Of a DNA stretch of 64,000 bases, positions 17,588 to 25,363 are shown piece after piece. The translations under genes were made by a program, and so were the position numbers. Origin of the DNA: SLRI01 sp942491185 (lineage in GTDB: Bacteria; Pseudomonadota; Alphaproteobacteria; Geminicoccales; Geminicoccaceae); assembly GCA_942491185.1 (NCBI GenBank), contig CALOAB010000018.1, forward strand, positions 186,001 through 250,000, in the 5' to 3' direction. Positions within the stretch are counted from its first letter, which is position 1; every line of letters starts with the position of its first letter. Under the pieces are notes generated by a model. It worked only from the letters and a program-made list of their open reading frames with translations. It searched no databases and was not told the origin of the DNA.

Positions 17588-17827
17588 ATGGACCTGCAAA
17601 ACGCCCCCGAACATCCGCTGCGGAACATCGACGAGCTCGAGCACGAGCTGCGCACACCTTTGGCGTCGATACTCTCGATCAGCGAGATCCTGCGCGATCA
17701 TCCGGACTTGTCCGAGCCGGAGCGCCGGCGCTTTCTCGATGCGATGCACCAGGAGAGCGGGCGCCTTGCGGCCTTGGTCGAGTTCTTGTTGCGCACCGGC
17801 CGTCTGGACGCTGCCCTCTTCAACTAG
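17588..17827 (+). CDS. Stand-alone HisKA phosphoacceptor domain, 79 residues
   Basis: A very short protein consisting only of a histidine-kinase dimerisation/phosphoacceptor hairpin. The H-box is ELEHELRTPLASILSISEIL, with the second helix RFLDAMHQESGRLAALVEFL. No ATPase domain, membrane segment or sensor follows; the frame ends at TAG (17825-17827). ATG start at 17588 with GAGGAG about 11 bases upstream. Such a domain could act as a phosphotransfer or decoy dimerisation module for another kinase, or be the remnant of a longer one. Nothing kinase-like remains downstream, since the next gene is convergent. Confidence 0.75.
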   Translation: MDLQNAPEHPLRNIDELEHELRTPLASILSISEILRDHPDLSEPERRRFLDAMHQESGRLAALVEFLLRTGRLDAALFN

Positions 17828-17882
17828 CGGGCTGCTGAAAAAGTCGCGGCGACGCTTCTCGACCTCTTCAGCAACGCGCTAG
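17824..17882. terminator. Hairpin shared by two convergent genes, including both stop codons
   Basis: The arms CTAGCGGGCTGCTGAA (17824-17839) and TTCAGCAACGCGCTAG (17867-17882) pair at 14 of 16 positions, with a smaller inner repeat GTCGC-G-GCGAC. The TAG stop of the HisKA gene is in the left arm and the stop of the phosphoesterase gene in the right arm. Probably a bidirectional terminator; there is no clear T-run on the plus strand. Confidence 0.6.
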
Positions 17883-18688
17883 GGCGTCGTGGGCGCCAGC
17901 GAGCCGCCGAGACGGACGGGCTCAACGCCCGTCGCCAGCCCGCTTGCCGCATCGGTGGTAACCAGAATGCCGCACAGGGTGGCGGGTCCCACCGCCGGCT
18001 GCAGCCGAGGGCCCGGCACGCTGGTGCGCCAGCGCTCGAGCGAGATCGCCTTGTCCATGCCGATGACGCTGTCGTAGTCGCCGGTCATGCCGACATCGGT
18101 GATATAGGCGGTGCCCCCGGCAAGCACGCGATGATCGGCGGTCGGCACATGGGTATGGGTGCCCACGACCAGGGACACGCGGCCGTCGAGGAAATGGCCG
18201 ATCGCGGTTTTCTCGCTCGTCGCCTCGGCATGCACGTCGACGACGATGGCATCGGCATTACCGCCGAGAAACCACGCCGCCAGCGCTTCCTCCAGATGAG
18301 CGAACGGGTCGCCGTAGAGACCTGTGAACAGCCGTCCCATCACCTGGAGCACGACGACCCGCCGGCCCCGTGGCGTGCGAAAGCTGGCGACGCCGAGCCC
18401 GGGTGTGCCGGGTTGCATGTTGAGCGGGCGGATGATGCGCGGCTCGCTCTGGATGTGGCCGATCAGCTCGCGCTGGTCCCAGGCGTGGTTGCCGAGCGTC
18501 AGCAGATCAGCGCCGGCGGCGAAGAGATCGGCGGCAATGGCTGCGGTCAGGCCGAAGCCGCCGGCGGCGTTCTCGGCATTGACGATGACGGCATCGGCGC
18601 CGAGCCGCTCACGCAGGCCCGGCAGCTCCGCCAGGACGACCGCGCGGCCGGCCCGGCCGACGACGTCACCAACATGGAGTATCTTCAA
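17879..18688 (-). CDS. YmdB/TIGR00282 family metallophosphoesterase
   Basis: A 269-residue cytoplasmic calcineurin-like phosphoesterase. Metal-binding motifs: HVGDVVGRAGR at the N-terminus, VNAENAAGGFGLT, LTLGNHAWDQ, VDVHAEATSEK, VVGTHTHVPTAD and ITDVGMTGDYDSVIG. The Bacillus member YmdB hydrolyses cyclic nucleotides, but the substrate here is unknown. Start is a TTG (18688) giving the family N-terminus (L)KILHVGDVVG, with a weak ribosome site. It lies downstream of 5-formyltetrahydrofolate cyclo-ligase on the same strand, a common alphaproteobacterial order. Confidence 0.93.
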   Translation of the reverse strand: MKILHVGDVVGRAGRAVVLAELPGLRERLGADAVIVNAENAAGGFGLTAAIAADLFAAGADLLTLGNHAWDQRELIGHIQSEPRIIRPLNMQPGTPGLGVASFRTPRGRRVVVLQVMGRLFTGLYGDPFAHLEEALAAWFLGGNADAIVVDVHAEATSEKTAIGHFLDGRVSLVVGTHTHVPTADHRVLAGGTAYITDVGMTGDYDSVIGMDKAISLERWRTSVPGPRLQPAVGPATLCGILVTTDAASGLATGVEPVRLGGSLAPTTP

Positions 18689-18748
18689 GATCGCGACTTT
18701 CCCGCGTCATGGCGACGCGCGCAGCAAGTGAGCCAATCAGAGCCCGTT

Positions 18749-19312
18749 TCAGGCAAAGTGGTGGACGCCCGCCTCCGTGACGACCTGCTTCAGGCGGGCA
18801 TCGGTGGCGTTGTGCGGCAGGCTAGCGACCTGCTGTGCCTCGAAGGCGAGGCCGACCACGACCGTGCTGGGGAGCAAGGTCGGCAGCGTGCGGTCGTAGA
18901 AGCCGCCACCATAGCCGAGGCGGTAGCCGGCAGCGTCGAACGCGAGCAGCGGCACAATGACGATGGTCGGGTGTAGCGCCGGTCCCTCGGGCAACGGCTC
19001 GAGCACCCGCATCGGCCCCTCGAGCAGCGCGTTGCCCGGACGATGCGGATAGAACTCGAGCGGCTGCTTGGGGGCCACCATGCGTGGCAGGCAAGCGGTC
19101 ACACCCAGTGCGGCCAGGACATCGAACAGCGGGCGCGTATCGAGCTCTGCGCCGATGGGCCAGAAAGCGGCAACCATGCTGTCGGGCCGGAGCTCGATCA
19201 GGTTGACGAGATTGATGAGCGCACGCCTGCTCGCCGCCAGCCTGACGCAGCCATCCAGCATGCTGCGCTGCTGCATCGCCTGCTTGCGCAGTACTTTTTT
19301 CTGCGACGCCAC
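18749..19312 (-). CDS. 5-formyltetrahydrofolate cyclo-ligase
   Basis: Converts 5-formyl-THF to 5,10-methenyl-THF using ATP. Motifs: QKKVLRKQAMQQR at the N-terminus, VAAFWPIGAELDTRPL, ACLPRMVAPKQPLEFY, VPLLAFDAAGYRLGYGGGFY followed by DRTL, and GLAFEAQ. About 187 residues from a GTG at 19312; a GTG at 19363 (204 residues) is also possible. The frame stays open to 19462, but that part is the 6S RNA gene, so a start there is rejected. The family normally follows 6S RNA in proteobacteria, as here. Confidence 0.92.
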   Translation of the reverse strand: MASQKKVLRKQAMQQRSMLDGCVRLAASRRALINLVNLIELRPDSMVAAFWPIGAELDTRPLFDVLAALGVTACLPRMVAPKQPLEFYPHRPGNALLEGPMRVLEPLPEGPALHPTIVIVPLLAFDAAGYRLGYGGGFYDRTLPTLLPSTVVVGLAFEAQQVASLPHNATDARLKQVVTEAGVHHFA

Positions 19313-19374
19313 GTCGGCAGCAACGCCCTGGTCACCGCTGGGAGGCTCGGTCACGTCCGCCACCGGCTGTTCAG

Positions 19375-19502
19375 CTGGTGCTGCCAGGCATAGCGGCGGA
19401 GCCACCCTGGCCGTTGCGGTCGACGATGTCCCTGGGACCTGCGGAGCAGGTGGGCGCCGCAATACCCGGACCAGGGCCCGGACAGAGGCAGCTCCCTAAG
19501 GA
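19375..19502 (-). ncRNA. ssrS: 6S RNA
   Basis: Lies between zapA and the 5-FCL gene, the classic 6S RNA position, in a stretch with no plausible gene. On the minus strand, GAGCTGCC (about 19494-19487) can pair with GGCAGC (19385-19380) as the closing stem. The interior holds GGCGCCCACCTGC, a hairpin CCTGCTCCGCAGG, and GGTCCCAGGGACATCG, resembling the alphaproteobacterial 6S core. Family role: binds housekeeping RNA polymerase in stationary phase. Ends are approximate. Confidence 0.72.
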
Positions 19503-19565
19503 ACACACTAGGCCCAGAGCACTTTGTAGCCGCTGACGAACCGGGCAGCCCCGCCGTCATCACAG

Positions 19566-19895
19566 TTAGGTCGTCTCCACCGCTGCCGCAAGCTGCTCGA
19601 GGCGTTCGGCGAGGCGGTCGATCATCGCTGCCGTGCCGTCGTCGTCGCCGGCCGCGGCTTTCGCACCGCCGGCCTGCAGCCGCTTGATCTCGGAGAGCGC
19701 ATCGTCGAGCTCGTCGGCGATCAGCAGGCTGGTCAAGACCAACAGGCGCGCGTCACCGAGCTGGCCATGCGCGCCTGCCAACTCGCGAACCCGCGCATCG
19801 ACGTAGCTGGCCAGGCGCTTGAGGCGCAGCTCCTCGCCCTCGCCGCATTGCACGTTGTAGGGCCGGTTGTGGATCGTGATGTCTAGGGTCGGCAT
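19566..19895 (-). CDS. zapA: Cell division protein ZapA
   Basis: A 109-residue cytoplasmic protein that bundles FtsZ filaments. The N-terminal globular part reads TLDITIHNRPYNVQCGEGEE, followed by LKRLASYVDARVREL and a helical C-terminus with LVLTSLLIADELDDALSEIK and a coiled-coil tail. The ATG at 19895 gives the family start; the upstream in-frame extension (to 19976) is low-complexity. It sits between DUF4164 and 6S RNA. Confidence 0.92.
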   Translation of the reverse strand: MPTLDITIHNRPYNVQCGEGEELRLKRLASYVDARVRELAGAHGQLGDARLLVLTSLLIADELDDALSEIKRLQAGGAKAAAGDDDGTAAMIDRLAERLEQLAAAVETT

Positions 19896-19983
19896 CGCTC
19901 TCGCCTGTTCGCTTGGCCGTTGGAGGTCGGCCGATACTCGCTTAGCCCGGGCCGTTGCCGCAGCTGCACCGGGCACCCTGCCC

Positions 19984-20265
19984 TCACTCGGCGGCCTTCG
20001 CCTCGATCAGGCTGTCGAGCTCGCCGATCGCCGCATCCAGCCGGGTGCCCATCGACCCCATGGCACCTTTCAGCTCGACATGACGCTGCTCGGCCATAGC
20101 GAGCCGCTCGCGCAGGCTCTGGCACTCGTCGCGCAGTCCTTCGACCTCGCCCTTGAGCGCCGCGTCGGCAGGCTGGTCAGTGGCCGAGCGCCGCGTCTCG
20201 AACGCCCGCTCCAGGCGGTCGAGTGCAGCGTCGAGGCGGGATTGGGCGTGATCGATGGCGGACAT
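19984..20265 (-). CDS. DUF4164 family coiled-coil protein
   Basis: A 93-residue helical protein with heptad-like spacing throughout (LDAALDRLERAFETRR, LKGEVEGLRDECQSLRERL, ELDSLIEAKAAE). It matches the small DUF4164 proteins found just upstream of zapA in alphaproteobacteria. No catalytic motif. The position suggests a cell-division link, but the function is not known. Confidence 0.78.
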   Translation of the reverse strand: MSAIDHAQSRLDAALDRLERAFETRRSATDQPADAALKGEVEGLRDECQSLRERLAMAEQRHVELKGAMGSMGTRLDAAIGELDSLIEAKAAE

Positions 20266-20595
20266 GGCAGCTATTTTCGGGACTCGTCAATCTGGCGGTC
20301 GGTGCAACCGTCGAGGATCGATGGCATAGCGTCCACCATCCGTCAATCGATGGCGCTTGCCGCAGCGCCCCGAGCTTGCCGGCAAAAACCCACGGTGCGA
20401 CCCCGCTGCCGTTGCGATCGGCGTGCTCATCTGGGAAAACCACGTTGATTTTTTTGATCGATCGGCCACTCTCCCGCCTGCCGATCCGGGTGCGAGCGTC
20501 AACCGACGAGGCCCGATCACGAACCAGGGGCGGGCAGCCCAGCCAGGCGACAAGGCCGAACCGGTCGAAGCCACGAGCGAAACGAGCAGCAGCCG
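20266..20595. other. Divergent intergenic region, DUF4164 / tkt
   Basis: 330 bases between divergent genes. It must hold promoters for both sides. I could not fix a convincing -35/-10 pair, although an AT-rich patch with a run of seven T (around 20448-20460) lies about 140 bases before tkt. No ORF here has a recognisable product. Confidence 0.5.
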
Positions 20596-22578
20596 ATGTC
20601 CCAGCAGACCGTGTCCCATGACGACCTCGCCAATGCGGTCCGTGCATTGGCGATGGATGCCGTCGAGCAGGCCAACTCCGGCCATCCAGGCATGCCGATG
20701 GGCATGGCGGACGTGGCGACCACGCTGTTCACCCGGCATCTCAAGTTCACCGCCGCCTACCCGGAGTGGCCCGATCGCGACCGCTTCGTGCTCTCGGCAG
20801 GCCACGGCTCGATGCTGCTCTATGCCATCCTGCATCTGACCGGCCATGCCGACATGACGCTGGACGAGATCAAGCGCTTTCGCCAGCTCGGCTCGAAGAC
20901 CGCGGGTCATCCCGAATACGGCCATGCGAGCGGCATCGAGACGACGACCGGCCCGCTCGGCCAGGGGCTGGCGACGGCCGTCGGCATGGCCATGGCCGAG
21001 CGCTGGCTCGCCGCCAAGCACGGCGCTGCGCTCGTCGATCACCGGACCTACGTGATCGCCAGCGACGGCGACCTGATGGAGGGCATCAGCCACGAGGCGG
21101 CCTCGCTCGCCGGCCACTACCAGCTCGGCAAGCTGATTGTGCTGTTCGACGATAACGGCATCTCGATCGACGGACCGACGTCGCTGTCGTGCTCGGATGA
21201 TCAGCTGGCGCGCTTTGCCGCCTACGGTTGGCACACGCTCGCGATCGACGGGCACGATGCAGCGGCGATCGATCAGGCGATCGAGGCCGCCAAGGCCGAC
21301 GCGCGACCGAGCCTGATCGCCTGCAAGACGGTGATCGGCAAGGGCGCGCCCTCGAAGGCCGGCAAGGCCTCGAGCCACGGCTCGCCTTTGGGCGCCGACG
21401 AGATCGCCGGCGCGCGCAAGGCGCTCGGCTGGTCGCACCCGCCCTTTCATGTGCCGGACGACATCCGTGCCGTGTGGGCGGCGGCCGGCCAGCGGGGCGA
21501 GGCGTTGCGCGCCGCCTGGCAAGAGCAGCTCGACGGTGGCGACGCCGCAACGCGCGAGACGTTCCTGCGGACCACCGAGGGGCACCTGCCGGAGGGGCTC
21601 GAGGCCGCGGTCGAGGCGATGCTCGAGCAGCTGGTCGCCGAGAAGCCCAAGCTCGCCACCCGCAAGGCGAGCCAGAATGCACTGACCCTGCTGACCGAGG
21701 TCATCCCGGAGATGATCGGCGGCTCGGCCGACCTCACCGGCTCGAACAACACCGACACGAAGAGCACGCCACCGCTCGACCCGACGAGCTTCAAGGGGCG
21801 GCATATCCACTACGGCATCCGCGAGCACGCCATGGTGGCGGCGATGAACGGCATGGCGCTGCACCGCGGCGTCATTCCCTATGGCGGCACCTTTCTCATC
21901 TTCACCGACTACGCCCGACCGGCGATCCGGCTGGCTGCCCTCATGCGCCAGCGGGTGATCGTCGTGGCGACGCACGATTCGATCGGGCTCGGCGAGGACG
22001 GGCCGACGCACCAGCCGGTCGAGCAGCTGGCGTCGTTGCGTGCCATCCCGAACTGCCTCGTCTTCCGACCGGCCGATGCCGTCGAGACGCTGGAATGCTG
22101 GGTGGCGGCGCTGCAGCACGGCACCGGCCCGTCGATCATGGCGCTCACCCGGCAAAGCCTGGACGCGCTGCGCACCGAGACCGTTGCCGAGAATCTGTCG
22201 GCGCGCGGCGCCTATGTGCTGGCCGAGGCGGATGGCGACCGGGCGGCGACCCTTCTGGCCACGGGCTCGGAGGTCGGCATCGCCATGGCGGCAAAGGCCG
22301 CGCTCGATGCTGAAGGCCTGCCGACGGCAGTCGTCTCGATGCCCTGCATGGAGCTGTTCGAGCAGCAAGGCCCAGGCTACCGGGCGTCCGTCCTCGGCAA
22401 GGCGCCGCGGGTCGCCGTCGAGGCTGCGTCACCGTTCGGCTGGACACGCTACGTCGCCAGCGAGGACGACGTCGTCGGCATGTCGAGCTTCGGCGCCAGC
22501 GCGCCTGTCGAGAAGCTCTACAGCCATTTCGGCATAACAGCGGCGGCCGTAGCCGAGCGGGTTCGCCGCCTCGTTTGA
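20596..22578 (+). CDS. tkt: Transketolase
   Basis: Thiamine-diphosphate enzyme of the pentose-phosphate and Calvin pathways. 660 residues, full length. N-terminal TPP domain: AVRALAMDAVEQANSGHPGM, DRFVLSAGHGSML, TTGPLGQGLATAVGMAMAE, then SDGDLMEGISHEA and FDDNGISIDG (the GDG...N metal/TPP motif). Middle domain: GGSADLTGSNNT, HYGIREHAMVAAMNGMALH and GEDGPTHQPVEQLASLR. C-terminal domain: LLATGSEVGIAMAAK and VSMPCMELFEQQ. The ATG overlaps no neighbour and gap follows 63 bp downstream. Confidence 0.96.
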   Translation: MSQQTVSHDDLANAVRALAMDAVEQANSGHPGMPMGMADVATTLFTRHLKFTAAYPEWPDRDRFVLSAGHGSMLLYAILHLTGHADMTLDEIKRFRQLGSKTAGHPEYGHASGIETTTGPLGQGLATAVGMAMAERWLAAKHGAALVDHRTYVIASDGDLMEGISHEAASLAGHYQLGKLIVLFDDNGISIDGPTSLSCSDDQLARFAAYGWHTLAIDGHDAAAIDQAIEAAKADARPSLIACKTVIGKGAPSKAGKASSHGSPLGADEIAGARKALGWSHPPFHVPDDIRAVWAAAGQRGEALRAAWQEQLDGGDAATRETFLRTTEGHLPEGLEAAVEAMLEQLVAEKPKLATRKASQNALTLLTEVIPEMIGGSADLTGSNNTDTKSTPPLDPTSFKGRHIHYGIREHAMVAAMNGMALHRGVIPYGGTFLIFTDYARPAIRLAALMRQRVIVVATHDSIGLGEDGPTHQPVEQLASLRAIPNCLVFRPADAVETLECWVAALQHGTGPSIMALTRQSLDALRTETVAENLSARGAYVLAEADGDRAATLLATGSEVGIAMAAKAALDAEGLPTAVVSMPCMELFEQQGPGYRASVLGKAPRVAVEAASPFGWTRYVASEDDVVGMSSFGASAPVEKLYSHFGITAAAVAERVRRLV

Positions 22579-22641
22579 CACAGACCAAGGCGGTTCACGG
22601 CTGCGGCCGTCGACCGCCACCACAGAGGGAGTAAGGACATC

Positions 22642-23646
22642 ATGACTGTTAGGGTCGGTATCAACGGCTTCGGCCGCATTGGGCGCAACGTGCTGCGGGC
22701 GATCGCCGAGAACGGCCGCACCGACGTTCAGGTCGTCGGCGTCAACGATCTGGCACCTCCGGCAACCAATGCGCATCTGCTCCGCTATGACAGCGTGCAT
22801 GGTCGCTTTCCGGGCCAGGTGACGATGGAGGGCGACACGCTCGATGTCGGCACCGGGCCGATCAAGGTGACCGCCGAGCGCGATGTCGCCAAGCTGCCAT
22901 GGGGCGATCTCGGCGTCGATCTGGTGATGGAGTGCACCGGCATCTTCACCGCCCGCGACAAGGCGGCGGCCCATCTCGGCGCCGGTGCCAAGAAGGTGCT
23001 GATCTCGGCACCCGGCGAAAACGCCGACCTCACCGTCGTCTTCGGGGTCAACCACAAGGATCTCAAGGCCGAGCACACGGTGGTCTCCAACGCCTCGTGC
23101 ACGACCAACTGCCTGGCACCGGTGGCCAAGGTGCTGAACGACACGGTGGGCATCATCCGCGGCCACATGACCACCATCCACTCCTTCACCAACGACCAGA
23201 GCCTGCTCGACGTCTTCCACAAGGATCTGCGTCGCGCGCGCGCGGCCACGGCCTCGATGATCCCGACCTCGACGGGTGCCGCCAAGGCCGTCGGCCTGGT
23301 GCTGCCGGAGCTCAAGGGCAAGCTGGACGGCGTCGCCATCCGGGTGCCGACAATGAACGTCAGCATGGTCGATCTCACCTTCAATGCTGGTCGCAGCACC
23401 AGTGTCGAGGAGGTCAACGAGGCGCTGAAGGCGGCCGCGAACGGCCCACTCGCCGGCGTGTTGTCGGTCACCGATGAACCCCTCGTGTCGATCGACTTCA
23501 ATCATTGGCCCGCAAGCTCGACGGTCGACCTCCTGTCGACCAAGGTGGTCGATGGCCAGCTGGTGCGGATTGCCACCTGGTACGACAACGAGTGGGGCTT
23601 CTCCTGCCGGATGGGCGACACGGCCGCATTGATGGGCTCGCTCTGA
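22642..23646 (+). CDS. gap: Glyceraldehyde-3-phosphate dehydrogenase, type I
   Basis: A 334-residue glycolytic or gluconeogenic dehydrogenase. The NAD-binding start is VGINGFGRIGRNVLRAI. The catalytic Cys153 is in VSNASCTTNCLAP, with the partner His in TTIHSFTNDQ. Substrate-phosphate motifs STGAAKAVG and IRVPTMNVS, and the end WYDNEWGFSCRM, are all present. It follows tkt in the same direction, with a plausible ribosome site (GAGGGAGTAAGGACATC before ATG). The usual next gene, pgk, is absent. Confidence 0.97.
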   Translation: MTVRVGINGFGRIGRNVLRAIAENGRTDVQVVGVNDLAPPATNAHLLRYDSVHGRFPGQVTMEGDTLDVGTGPIKVTAERDVAKLPWGDLGVDLVMECTGIFTARDKAAAHLGAGAKKVLISAPGENADLTVVFGVNHKDLKAEHTVVSNASCTTNCLAPVAKVLNDTVGIIRGHMTTIHSFTNDQSLLDVFHKDLRRARAATASMIPTSTGAAKAVGLVLPELKGKLDGVAIRVPTMNVSMVDLTFNAGRSTSVEEVNEALKAAANGPLAGVLSVTDEPLVSIDFNHWPASSTVDLLSTKVVDGQLVRIATWYDNEWGFSCRMGDTAALMGSL

Positions 23647-23700
23647 CCGCTTGGTCGCTGGCGCCTTGGTGTCCGGCGGCTCTGCTCCAGTGACCGAGTG

Positions 23701-23732
23701 CCATGCACGCAGTTTTGATCATGCGTGCATGG
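23701..23732. terminator. Hairpin after gap
   Basis: CCATGCACGCA (23701-23711) and TGCGTGCATGG (23722-23732) are perfect 11-bp arms around a 10-base loop. It begins 55 bases after the gap stop and lacks a T-run, so it may be a terminator or an RNA-stabilising hairpin. The in-frame GTG at 23725 lies within the right arm and is an unlikely start for the next gene. Confidence 0.55.
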
Positions 23733-23796
23733 CGCTTCCGGCGGTTTGGCGCGACATCTCGTGTCACGCCAACCCGCTACGCTGGAACCCTTGCCC

Positions 23797-24306
23797 GTGC
23801 GACGTGACCTGCCCTCGCCACTAGCGCACCGTATCCCGAGCCGTCGGCAAGCCGTGGCTGGGGTCATCGGCGCTGCTTGCTTGGCAGCACTGCCGGTCTG
23901 GCCGGCGGCTGCGGCGACGGCCGATCACACCGTGCGTGTCGTCGACGACGCCATCACCGGCGAGCCGCGCTTCGAGCCGGCGCTGCTCTTCATCGAGCCG
24001 GGCGATACCGTCCGCTTCGTCATGGACGGCAAGACCTTCGCCAGCCGGGTGATTGCCGGCATGGTTCCGGATGGCGCTGCCGGCTGGTGGGGTCAGGTCG
24101 GCGAGGATCTCGAGATCGCCTTCACGGAGCCCGGCGTCTACGGTCACAAATGCGGCGCTGCCTACGCCCTCGGCCTGGTCGGTCTGATCGTCGTGGGTGA
24201 TCCCGACGTCAATCTCCTGCGAGCACAACAGGTGCAGCATCCGCCGAGCGCAGCCAACGTCCTCGACGAGCTGTTCGCCATGGTCGAGAACCGCCAGGGT
24301 TCCTGA
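23797..24306 (+). CDS. Pseudoazurin-like cupredoxin lacking most copper ligands
   Basis: A periplasmic cupredoxin-fold protein of about 169 residues from a GTG at 23797 (a TTG at 23791 is an alternative). The N-terminus has a twin-arginine-like signal (SRRQAVAGVIGAACLAAL). The rest aligns well with pseudoazurin: LLFIEPGDTVRFVMDGKT, GMVPDGA, EPGVYGHKCGAAYALGLVGL and a helical C-terminal tail. Of the four type-1 copper ligands only Cys119 remains. The first His aligns with Phe81, the second (Cys+3) with Ala122, and the Met (Cys+8) with Leu127. It therefore should not hold a normal blue-copper centre. It may be a structural or binding relic, or bind metal differently. Confidence 0.8.
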   Translation: MRRDLPSPLAHRIPSRRQAVAGVIGAACLAALPVWPAAAATADHTVRVVDDAITGEPRFEPALLFIEPGDTVRFVMDGKTFASRVIAGMVPDGAAGWWGQVGEDLEIAFTEPGVYGHKCGAAYALGLVGLIVVGDPDVNLLRAQQVQHPPSAANVLDELFAMVENRQGS

Positions 24307-24328
24307 TCGCGGCAGGCCTCGAGGCCTG

Positions 24329-25285
24329 CTAGCGCGAGAAGTAGGCAAACGGCAGCAGCGGCCCGTGCCCTCGAGCGCTGTCGTGATGGCCCGGATGCGC
24401 CGCCATGCGGAGCAAATGCTGGCGCATGTCCTCGCAATTGCGGATCGGTGTCGCGTGATCCCCTGTCTCGCGGTGCTTGGCGAGCACCAGGGCTGCGAGG
24501 CCGGCGACGAACGGTGTCGCCATCGAGGTGCCGCTCAGCTTGGCGTAGCCACCCTGTCGAAATGTCGACCAAATGTCGTGACCGGGTGCCATGAAATCGA
24601 TCTCGGCGCCCCTCGACGAGAAGCCCGACGGCTGCCCGTGCCGATCATGGGCGGCGACCGTGATCACGCTGCCGTAGCGGCCGGGATAACCGATGCTGTT
24701 GGTGAACAGCGCACCCGAGTTGCCGGCCGAGCAAACGATGGTGGTGCCATTGGCCAAGGCCTTGTGGATCGCCTCGAACAGCTCGGGGCTGCTGGCCGAG
24801 CCGCCGAGCGACATCGAGATGATGTCGGCACCTTCCTCGCTCGCCCAGGTCACCGCGTCGGCCACGGCCCGCAGCGTGCCACCGCCACTATTGCGCAGCA
24901 CCTTGGCGATCAGCAGCGACGCCATGGGCGCCGTGCCGATGAAGCCGATCTCGTTCCTCCGGGCGGCGATGACGCCGGCGCAATGCGTGCCGTGACCGTT
25001 CAGATCCTCAATGCCTTCGCCGGTGAAATCGCGAACCTGCTCGACGGCACCCTGCAGATCGGGATGATCGGGGTCGACCCCGGTGTCGAGCACGGCAACA
25101 CGCACGCCCTCGCCCCTGGTGCGGCGCCAGACCTCGGGCAGCCGCAGCAGCTCCTCGCCCCAGCGCAGCCTCTCCTGTCGCTGCATCGCGAACGGTGCGA
25201 GGCTTTCGGCGTCGCGCGCCAGCTCCACCAGATCATAAGGCGGCAGCCGCATCTCGGCCTGGATGGCGGAAGGTTCGACATACAT
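24329..25285 (-). CDS. Intracellular subtilisin-like serine protease (S8)
   Basis: A 318-residue subtilase without a signal peptide, so probably cytoplasmic. The catalytic triad is complete: Asp in VAVLDTGVDPDHPDL, His in LNGHGTHCAGVIAA, Ser in LSGTSMATPFVAGL. The oxyanion Asn is in VCSAGNSGAL. The N-terminus RLPPYDLVELARDAESLAP and the stretch before the Asp (RWGEELLRLPEVWRRTRGEG) resemble the short prosegment of Bacillus-type intracellular subtilisins. Those are calcium-dependent proteases that degrade proteins in stationary phase. A consensus promoter lies just upstream. Confidence 0.9.
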   Translation of the reverse strand: MYVEPSAIQAEMRLPPYDLVELARDAESLAPFAMQRQERLRWGEELLRLPEVWRRTRGEGVRVAVLDTGVDPDHPDLQGAVEQVRDFTGEGIEDLNGHGTHCAGVIAARRNEIGFIGTAPMASLLIAKVLRNSGGGTLRAVADAVTWASEEGADIISMSLGGSASSPELFEAIHKALANGTTIVCSAGNSGALFTNSIGYPGRYGSVITVAAHDRHGQPSGFSSRGAEIDFMAPGHDIWSTFRQGGYAKLSGTSMATPFVAGLAALVLAKHRETGDHATPIRNCEDMRQHLLRMAAHPGHHDSARGHGPLLPFAYFSR

Positions 25286-25317
25286 CAGCTTGTCCCATGC
25301 GAGGCATCGAGATGCTG

Positions 25318-25347
25318 ATTATATTCCTATTTAGTCGATCCTGTCAA
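25318..25347 (-). promoter_or_regulatory. Consensus sigma70 promoter of the subtilisin gene
   Basis: Minus strand TTGACA (25347-25342), 18 bases, TATAAT (25323-25318): both hexamers match consensus exactly. The ATG of the protease gene is about 33 bases below the -10, leaving a short leader. Confidence 0.8.
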
Positions 25348-25363
25348 AGCCGCCATCGCTCGT

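Noticed and set aside
17824..17882. Insertion-sequence end (GCTGCTGAAAAAGT-like)
   Set aside because: No transposase or target duplication; the two arms belong to the stops of convergent genes, so a terminator explains it better.
19313..19462. Longer 5-FCL protein starting at 19462
   Set aside because: The added stretch coincides with the 6S RNA and has no protein-like conservation.
20287..22368. Long minus-strand open frame opposite tkt
   Set aside because: Antisense shadow of transketolase; Arg/His/Gly-rich and unlike any protein family.
23725..23796. Earlier GTG start (23725) for the cupredoxin
   Set aside because: It lies inside the perfect hairpin arm after gap and adds residues before the signal peptide.
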